Part shown: piece after piece, positions 12,162 through 16,977 of the stretch
Layout: each line of letters starts with the position of its first letter
How positions within the stretch are numbered: position 1 is the first letter of the stretch
Assembly (NCBI GenBank): GCA_015492355.1
Contig: WGFF01000150.1
Coordinates: 1-16,977, forward strand
Source of the DNA: Deltaproteobacteria bacterium
Lineage (GTDB): Bacteria; Desulfobacterota; GWC2-55-46; S146-73
DNA: 16,977 bases
Direction of reading: 5' to 3'
Made by a program: the position numbers and the translations under genes
Notes under the pieces: model-generated
The model's database searches: none
What the model was told of the DNA's origin: nothing
Seen by the model: the letters and a program-made list of their open reading frames with translations, nothing else

Positions 12162-13278
12162 CTATAACACCCCGTATAAGTTTCATGAACTCATCCACAT
12201 TCCTGTCTATGGGATATTTTAAAGCCTCTCTTCGTGCGAGTTCTCCTGCCATCTCCCTTGCTTCCCTCTCAAGGAAAGGGATTATCTTCCCTCCTATTTC
12301 ATGCGGATCGGTTGGGTCCTCCACTATACCGCCGGTCCTGCCGTCTATGATAATCTCGGATGCACCGTTTACCTTAGATGTCACCACAGGTAATCCCATT
12401 GCCATTGCCTCGAGACAGGCATTGCTGAAGGGCTCGTATATAGAAGGAAGAACGAATATATCACCCGCTGAATAGTACCTCACCACATCCTCTACAGGAC
12501 CGAGGAATGTAACCCTTGAACCAACCCCGAGCCTCTCTGCCTCCCTGACGTACCTTTCCTTTCTGCCCTTACCTATGACAATGAGCCTTACATCCCTCTT
12601 TCTTTCGAGCAGTATGGGAAGGGTGTGTATGAGGTAACCGAGCCCCTTTCTTTCAAAACCAGAGCCCACGAACAGAAGAACCACCGTATCATCACCTATC
12701 CCAAGGCCCTTTCTTATCTTCTGTCTGTGATTACATCTGTATTCAGGGGTGAATCTATTAAGGTCTATCCCATTGTATATAACATATATCCTCTCAGCTG
12801 GCAAACCATAATGTCTTATAATCTCTTCCTTTCCCCGCACCGAGTTTGTAACCACGTACCTTGTATTCCTAAAAAGCCTCCTTTCAAGAAAGAGTATCAC
12901 CCTGTGGAAGGGATTGATGCTCAGAAGGATACGCTTTGCAGGAGAGACCGTTTTTTTCCTCCTCATGAGCCATTCCCTGTGACAGCCATCGCCTGCCCTG
13001 TAGATATCCTGGCTAAGGGTACGCTCGAAACTTATCACCACCTCTGGCTTTATCCTCTGTATAGCGGAACGGACATTGATGGCGAATACAAGGGGTTTGA
13101 GGAAGGATGGTCCCCACATACCCACCCTGTGCACCGTAACACCAGGGGTCTCCTTCCACCGTGTGGCAAATACATCTATGGAGTATCCCCTCCTTGTGAG
13201 CTCATCTATGAATCTTTCCAGAAAGACCTCTCCACCACCGTAAGGATTGTATGCCCTTCGTATGAGCCCTATCCTCAT
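12139..13278 (-). CDS. WaaG-like glycosyltransferase, family GT4
   Basis: This 379-residue retaining glycosyltransferase is likely to add the first hexose to the heptose region of the LPS core at the cytoplasmic face of the inner membrane. The fold opens with LIRRAYNPYGGGEVF (5-19). The central stretch LSQDIYRAGDGCHREWL (88-104) is a pattern I associate with the WaaG/RfaG group. The second Rossmann domain has VLLFVGSGFERKG (200-212) and the E-x7-E motif at E282 and E290 (YEPFSNACLEAM), then GLPVVTSKVNGASEII. No transmembrane segment is apparent, so membrane attachment would be peripheral. AGGAG lies 5-6 bases before ATG 13278. It starts 15 bases after the second GT9 gene and overlaps the kinase gene, so it belongs to the same transcript. 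The sugar donor cannot be read from the sequence. Confidence 0.9.
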   Translation of the reverse strand: MRIGLIRRAYNPYGGGEVFLERFIDELTRRGYSIDVFATRWKETPGVTVHRVGMWGPSFLKPLVFAINVRSAIQRIKPEVVISFERTLSQDIYRAGDGCHREWLMRRKKTVSPAKRILLSINPFHRVILFLERRLFRNTRYVVTNSVRGKEEIIRHYGLPAERIYVIYNGIDLNRFTPEYRCNHRQKIRKGLGIGDDTVVLLFVGSGFERKGLGYLIHTLPILLERKRDVRLIVIGKGRKERYVREAERLGVGSRVTFLGPVEDVVRYYSAGDIFVLPSIYEPFSNACLEAMAMGLPVVTSKVNGASEIIIDGRTGGIVEDPTDPHEIGGKIIPFLEREAREMAGELARREALKYPIDRNVDEFMKLIRGVIDEKASDH

Positions 13279-13293
13279 CTCTCTCCTGTTCCC

Positions 13294-14322
13294 CTATCCT
13301 CCTTGGATCCTCTTGAACGCCTCCACCACCTCATCCACTGTTACAGAGTCTGCCCGACGGGTATCCTTCTGGAGTATTATATGCCCTGTGCCCCAGGGTG
13401 CCCACCTTCGCCTGTCAGTACTCCCCCAGATAGTTACAATGGGCTTTCTCAGGGCTGATGCTATATGCATGGCACCACCATCAAGGCATATAACCACACG
13501 CGCAATGTCTATGGCTGCTATAAGACTCCTCAGGTTGTCGGTTCTGTATGCAATGGGTCTTATCCTTGCCTCATTGAGGAGGGTCCCCACATCCTCATCA
13601 TCACCTGGATGGCATGGATTGTCCCTGCTACCCGGAGACCACAGTATCAAGACCCTGACCCCTTCCTCACCCAGCCTGTCTGCAAGGAGCCTGAATTTCT
13701 CCACAGACCATCTGTTTTCTGGCTTTCTGGAGCTTATGTGGATGGCAACTATGTTGTCTCCCTCTGCACCTTCCTTTTTGAGGAACTCCATCACCCTTTT
13801 CCTTTCACCTTCATCTACCTTTATGAAAGGATGGGGTGGAGGACCTTTTATCCCGAGTGGTTCGAGGAGTTTCATACATGCCAGAACCTCGTGGACAGGT
13901 GTTTTAGATACACAGAGTGGATGGGTGTAGAATATATTTATCTTCCCTTCTCCCCCATAGCCTATCCTTTCTCTTGCCCCTGTAAGGAACGTATACCTTG
14001 CAGTCCTGGACGAGTAGGAGTAGGCACAGTTTATGGCAATATGGAACCTCTCTTTTCTTATCTCCCTTATGGTGCGGAGGTTCTCAAGCCATACCCCGAG
14101 CCTGCCCCTGTTATGGACGTGCTTTTCCTTCCTGTAGACGTATATCTCATCTATGTCGGGATTGCCCCTTACCACATCCCTGTTGTAGGAATTTACAAGT
14201 ATGCCTATCCTTGTCATGGGGTATCTCTCCCTCACCGCACGTATGGCTGGGGTTGTACAGACAAGGTCTCCTATGTTATCTATACGTACAAAGAGTACAC
14301 TCTCTGGTGTTACAATACCCAT
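13294..14322 (-). CDS. Heptosyltransferase-family glycosyltransferase (GT9), internal gene
   Basis: This 342-residue GT9 enzyme is expected to transfer heptose from ADP-heptose to the lipid A-Kdo or growing core acceptor at the inner membrane. The N-terminal domain opens with VLFVRIDNIGDLVCTTPAIRAV (9-30), with the presumed catalytic aspartate D19 in the GD motif. The donor domain carries IHISSRKPENRWSVEKF (194-210) and LDGGAMHIASALRKPIVTIWG (280-300), the classic GG-x-MH motif. Both key regions are intact. A TGA in the same frame lies just before ATG 14322, so the start cannot be much further upstream. A 77-base gap with a hairpin separates it from the preceding WaaL-like gene. Which core position it glycosylates is not decided. 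Confidence 0.92.
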   Translation of the reverse strand: MGIVTPESVLFVRIDNIGDLVCTTPAIRAVRERYPMTRIGILVNSYNRDVVRGNPDIDEIYVYRKEKHVHNRGRLGVWLENLRTIREIRKERFHIAINCAYSYSSRTARYTFLTGARERIGYGGEGKINIFYTHPLCVSKTPVHEVLACMKLLEPLGIKGPPPHPFIKVDEGERKRVMEFLKKEGAEGDNIVAIHISSRKPENRWSVEKFRLLADRLGEEGVRVLILWSPGSRDNPCHPGDDEDVGTLLNEARIRPIAYRTDNLRSLIAAIDIARVVICLDGGAMHIASALRKPIVTIWGSTDRRRWAPWGTGHIILQKDTRRADSVTVDEVVEAFKRIQGG

Positions 14323-14347
14323 GGGTCAATCCCATCCCGGTGTAAAA

Positions 14348-14370
14348 GAAGATACCTGTAAGGTGTCTTC
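14348..14370 (-). terminator. Terminator-like hairpin inside the LPS cluster
   Basis: On the - strand GAAGACACCT and AGGTATCTTC pair at nine of ten positions across a 3-base loop, and the 3' arm is followed immediately by TTTT. It lies 30 bases after the WaaL-like stop and 26 bases before the next start. It could lower or attenuate transcription of the three downstream genes. Confidence 0.4.
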
Positions 14371-14399
14371 ACGGTATTACGTGGTGGCTACAGACCCGT

Positions 14400-15683
14400 C
14401 TATCTCCTGGAAAGTACATAACATATACCCGCAAAGGAGAGCATGAGCACCCCCCCTGTCTCCTCCCACAATCCGTTGGTGATATTTACGACCCCGTAGG
14501 CTACAAAGACCCCGCAGGCAGTATACTTGAGAAAGTCCACCCCTTCACCCCCACCTTCCCTTACAGTCACAACCACCCTCCTTATAACCACCACCCAGAA
14601 ATATACGAAGGCACAGAGCCCTATGATACCGACTTCAAACAGTATCTGGAGCAGTAAATTATGTGGATTGGTGCCACCATAGCCGTGCTTGATGAAGTAT
14701 CTATAGGCATCGCTATCTTCATCCCACCTCTCAAGGAATCCTCCATCCCTTACAACCCATGCCATCTTCTTCCAGCCATAGCCGTATCCTGTAAGCGGGC
14801 GTTCCCTTATCATCTCTATCGTTCCTGACCAGATACCAAAGCGCTCGTTCCATCCTCGGTGCTCATTTGTAAGATAGGTCTCTGGGGAAAGGAGTGAAGT
14901 GTATCTGCCAAAGACCTCTGGTCTTGTAAACGCAAATATCCCTGCCACAACAGTAACCACCATGAAGCACACCGCAAATAGCCTGTACCGACGTGCAACG
15001 AGTGTTGTAACAGCAATGGCTAAAAGTACGGAGACAAACTGGCTTCTGTGCTGATGGAGATAGACAAGTACCATCTCCAGAAAGAACAATCCCACAAGCA
15101 CTATCTTCATCCTTCTACTCTCACTAACCGCGTATATATACCCAATAAGGATGGGAATATAAAAGGTTGCATGGAGAGAGTAACCAAGGAAAAAGGTCTC
15201 TTTCCTCTGCTCTGGTGTCATCCTTTCCAGCTCATCGAGCCAGTTTATTATCACGGATGGGTCGTTTTTGAGGACTATCACCACACTCAGTGTGGCAAAA
15301 CTGAATATAAGGGAATACAGAACAGGCTTGAGTCCGTCCAGATCCCTGTATCTTGTGATAATGATGAAAAATGTAACCATCTGATAGAGAAGATACTTTC
15401 TTACATAGGTAAGGCTATCCAGTGGATAGGGACTTACAGCGGTACTCAAGAGTATAGTGCCTGCAAGGATGAAAAGAGCCCTGACCGTTCTATCCCTGAA
15501 GTCTATACCAGCATTACCGTTGATAAGCCTCATTGTGAGATATACTACCATGAGGGCAAAGGCACTATTCCTTATCCCTGCAAACCTCGGGAAGGGAAGG
15601 AGAAAGAGATAGACCACAAGAGAGATATCGACAAGCCGATACCTCTCCATGAATCCATCTATCTGTCTCAGTATATCCTTCAT
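14400..15683 (-). CDS. O-antigen ligase / polymerase-like membrane protein (WaaL/Wzy_C family)
   Basis: A 427-residue polytopic inner-membrane protein with about ten to twelve hydrophobic segments and a large periplasmic loop at roughly 255-345. Members either ligate O-antigen onto lipid A-core (WaaL) or polymerise repeat units (Wzy). Diagnostic residues are R213 in LHQHRSQFVSVL and the loop motif ERPLTGYGYGWKKM (294-307), then GGTNPHNLLLQILFEVGIIGL (336-356) with conserved H341. Its place among core-building enzymes favours the ligase reading, but no wzx/wzy or O-antigen locus is visible to support it. Its ATG overlaps the stop of the upstream GT9 gene by four bases (ATGA-type overlap, 15680-15683), so the two are translationally coupled. 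Sequence alone does not separate ligase from polymerase. Confidence 0.85.
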   Translation of the reverse strand: MKDILRQIDGFMERYRLVDISLVVYLFLLPFPRFAGIRNSAFALMVVYLTMRLINGNAGIDFRDRTVRALFILAGTILLSTAVSPYPLDSLTYVRKYLLYQMVTFFIIITRYRDLDGLKPVLYSLIFSFATLSVVIVLKNDPSVIINWLDELERMTPEQRKETFFLGYSLHATFYIPILIGYIYAVSESRRMKIVLVGLFFLEMVLVYLHQHRSQFVSVLLAIAVTTLVARRYRLFAVCFMVVTVVAGIFAFTRPEVFGRYTSLLSPETYLTNEHRGWNERFGIWSGTIEMIRERPLTGYGYGWKKMAWVVRDGGFLERWDEDSDAYRYFIKHGYGGTNPHNLLLQILFEVGIIGLCAFVYFWVVVIRRVVVTVREGGGEGVDFLKYTACGVFVAYGVVNITNGLWEETGGVLMLSFAGICYVLSRR

Positions 15684-16801
15684 TTCCCCTGAGCCGACCT
15701 TTTCAGTCTTTCTACAATCGCCTCGAACACCTCATCCACCGTTACATCCTCTACACATCTTCTGTGTCCTTCTCTGCACTCATAAGGTGTGAAGAATGTA
15801 TGTGAACACGGAACACAGCTGAGTTCCCTTTTCTGGATAATACTACTCCTCTCCCCTATCGGTCTCTGGTCATCCATATCCGAAGGTCCTGCTATATCTA
15901 TCAGCGGTATAGAGAGTGCATCCGCCATGTATATGAGCCCTGTATCCACTCCCACAACGAGGGAGAGCCTTTTTATAAAGGCTGGTGCCTCTGCAAGATC
16001 GAACCTGCCACAGAGATTCAACACCCTCTGCGGACTGCCCAATCTCTCAAGGAGATACCTTGCCTGTGCGTTGTCCCTCTCAGAGCCGAGCAGTACCACC
16101 ATAACACCGGTCTCAGAAAGAAGCCTCTCTATGAGACCGAGAAACCTGTCCCCCCCCCAGTCCTTGAGCGGGTTGCCTGTACCAACTACAAGCCCTATAC
16201 AGGGACATCTACCCTTCAATACAGCCTCTGCCCCTTTCTCTCCCTCTGGTGAGGCATAGACCTCCTTTTTCATGGACCATTCCCTCACCCCGATGAATCT
16301 CAAAGAAGATAGATAGGTCTCCATTGCCATCCTTCCATGCACATGGGGCTCTGTATGGGTATTGAGCCTGATCAGAGCCCTCAGTGTAGAGCCCATCCGA
16401 TCTGGCTGTATGACGATCCTCACCGGTATCATCGCCCAGAGGGCACTCAGTATATTGGCTGTATTGGGCATGAGTATAATGGCTTTTGAATATCCCTTCC
16501 TGCGAAGAAGACGGGCAAGCCTTACCTTGCCAGTAAGTCCACGACGGTGCTCCTCTCCTATCTCTATTATCTCGTCCACGTAAGGATTGTAACACAGAAG
16601 CGGTCTTGTTAGAGGCTCTACCACAACACCAAGCCTTGCATCAGGATATCTCACCTTTATCTCCCTGAAAACAGGGGTGGTACATATCATATCCCCTATC
16701 TTTGCGGTCTGGAATACAACAATGGAATCATCTCCTTTCACGAATCTCGATAGAATGGAGACAAAGGGATAGGTAATATATGCAAGAAGGACATAAAGCA
16801 T
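15680..16801 (-). CDS. Heptosyltransferase-family glycosyltransferase (GT9) with N-terminal anchor and cysteine cluster
   Basis: This is the first gene of the LPS cluster, 373 residues. An N-terminal hydrophobic segment (about 1-20, LYVLLAYITYPFVSILSRFV) precedes the GT9 domain. The acceptor-domain motif is VVFQTAKIGDMICTTPVFREI (28-48), with the presumed catalytic D37. The donor domain has VVGTGNPLKDWGGDRF (205-220) and VGVDTGLIYMADAL (283-296). In this motif the family's usual histidine after DTG-x-x is a tyrosine, Y291. A C-terminal cluster C329, C332, C342, C349 with H334 (CVPCSHTFF, then C-x6-C) could bind a metal or form disulfides. Similar cysteine tails occur in other GT9 proteins as I recall. 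It overlaps the WaaL-like gene by four bases. The donor may not be ADP-heptose given the motif change. No strong Shine-Dalgarno site is seen before ATG 16801. Confidence 0.88.
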   Translation of the reverse strand: MLYVLLAYITYPFVSILSRFVKGDDSIVVFQTAKIGDMICTTPVFREIKVRYPDARLGVVVEPLTRPLLCYNPYVDEIIEIGEEHRRGLTGKVRLARLLRRKGYSKAIILMPNTANILSALWAMIPVRIVIQPDRMGSTLRALIRLNTHTEPHVHGRMAMETYLSSLRFIGVREWSMKKEVYASPEGEKGAEAVLKGRCPCIGLVVGTGNPLKDWGGDRFLGLIERLLSETGVMVVLLGSERDNAQARYLLERLGSPQRVLNLCGRFDLAEAPAFIKRLSLVVGVDTGLIYMADALSIPLIDIAGPSDMDDQRPIGERSSIIQKRELSCVPCSHTFFTPYECREGHRRCVEDVTVDEVFEAIVERLKRSAQGK

Positions 16802-16837
16802 ATATCTCTTTACCTGATAAGGATTAACCGTGAAACT

Positions 16838-16853
16838 TCCCTGCCCGCAGGGA
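16838..16853. repeat. Short perfect dyad upstream of the LPS cluster
   Basis: TCCCTGC (16838-16844) and GCAGGGA (16847-16853) are perfect complements with two bases between them. The surrounding AAACTTCCCT resembles 11093-11102. It lies 37 bases upstream of the first LPS gene, so in the - strand leader. Confidence 0.4.
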
Positions 16854-16861
16854 GGGGCTTC

Positions 16862-16895
16862 ATATCTTCAGGGGGTTACACCCCCTGAAACCCCC
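16862..16895 (-). repeat. Module C repeat, copy 2 (inverted)
   Basis: TTCAGGGGGT (16867-16876) and ACCCCCTGAA (16880-16889) form a perfect 10-bp stem with a 3-base loop. Read on the - strand the block aligns to 4058-4092 along its whole length. Both copies therefore stand in the same sense as, and upstream of, a following gene (47 and 61 bases before the start codons). The rest of the 176-base stretch 16802-16977 holds no gene and no promoter I would call. Confidence 0.75.
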
Positions 16896-16953
16896 AGGTT
16901 CTTACAAGGTAGAAAATTTATTATTGGTAATGGGTATCTTTTTCGGACTAAAA

Positions 16954-16977
16954 TTTGCCTGTATACTGAGGGAAACC
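16954..16977 (+). repeat. Module A repeat, copy 4, cut by the window edge
   Basis: The flank TTTGCCTGTATAC (16954-16966) matches the flank of copy 2 with one change, and TGAGGGAAACC (16967-16977) is the first 11 bases of the palindrome arm. The sequence ends there, so the remainder is predicted, not seen. Confidence 0.75.

Noticed and set aside
1..16977. A defence, secondary-metabolite, phage or integrative element
   Set aside because: Every gene of good length belongs to a recognised housekeeping, transport or envelope family. There is no integrase, transposase, nuclease, helicase or reverse transcriptase, and codon use looks even across the window.

Overview
This window looks like chromosomal DNA of a Gram-negative (diderm) bacterium. 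It carries lipopolysaccharide-core genes: a heptose kinase, two heptosyltransferase-family enzymes, a WaaG-like glycosyltransferase and a WaaL/Wzy-type membrane protein. Arginine is mostly AGG/AGA and isoleucine very often ATA, a bias common in thermophiles. A DUF4416 gene overlapping yicC, followed by gmk and rpoZ, is an arrangement I associate with Nitrospirota and Desulfobacterota. The phylum and the thermophily are inferences, not proof.

Left half, all on the + strand. Positions 1-1558 hold the 3' end of a 2-oxoacid dehydrogenase E1-beta gene and a complete E2 acyltransferase gene. Positions 1670-8219 hold a complete peptide-type ABC importer: a long lipoprotein binding protein, two permeases, and one polypeptide with both ATPases fused. 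A 233-base spacer full of palindromic repeats separates the binding-protein gene from the first permease.

Right half, all on the - strand, convergent with the left half at 8220-8434. Reading in the direction of transcription, 16801 to 11151 is an LPS-core cluster: GT9 enzyme, WaaL/Wzy-like protein, second GT9 enzyme, WaaG-like GT4, and HldE-type kinase. After a repeat-rich gap comes 10935 to 8435: DUF4416 protein, YicC RNase-family protein, guanylate kinase and RNA polymerase omega.

The most unusual content is not a gene. A modular family of intergenic repeats sits in nearly every long gap. Module A is an identical 36-bp palindrome with a conserved tail: three full copies, plus a fourth cut by the right edge. 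Module B is built on CGATAGCCC(G/T)GAGGG and has three copies. Module C is a GGGGG/CCCCC hairpin with two copies. There are also smaller shared blocks. Copies lie in both orientations, inside as well as between operons. I see no nuclease, reverse transcriptase, defence or other accessory genes, no tRNA or rRNA, no CRISPR array and no insertion sequence. The coding content is ordinary metabolism, transport and envelope synthesis.
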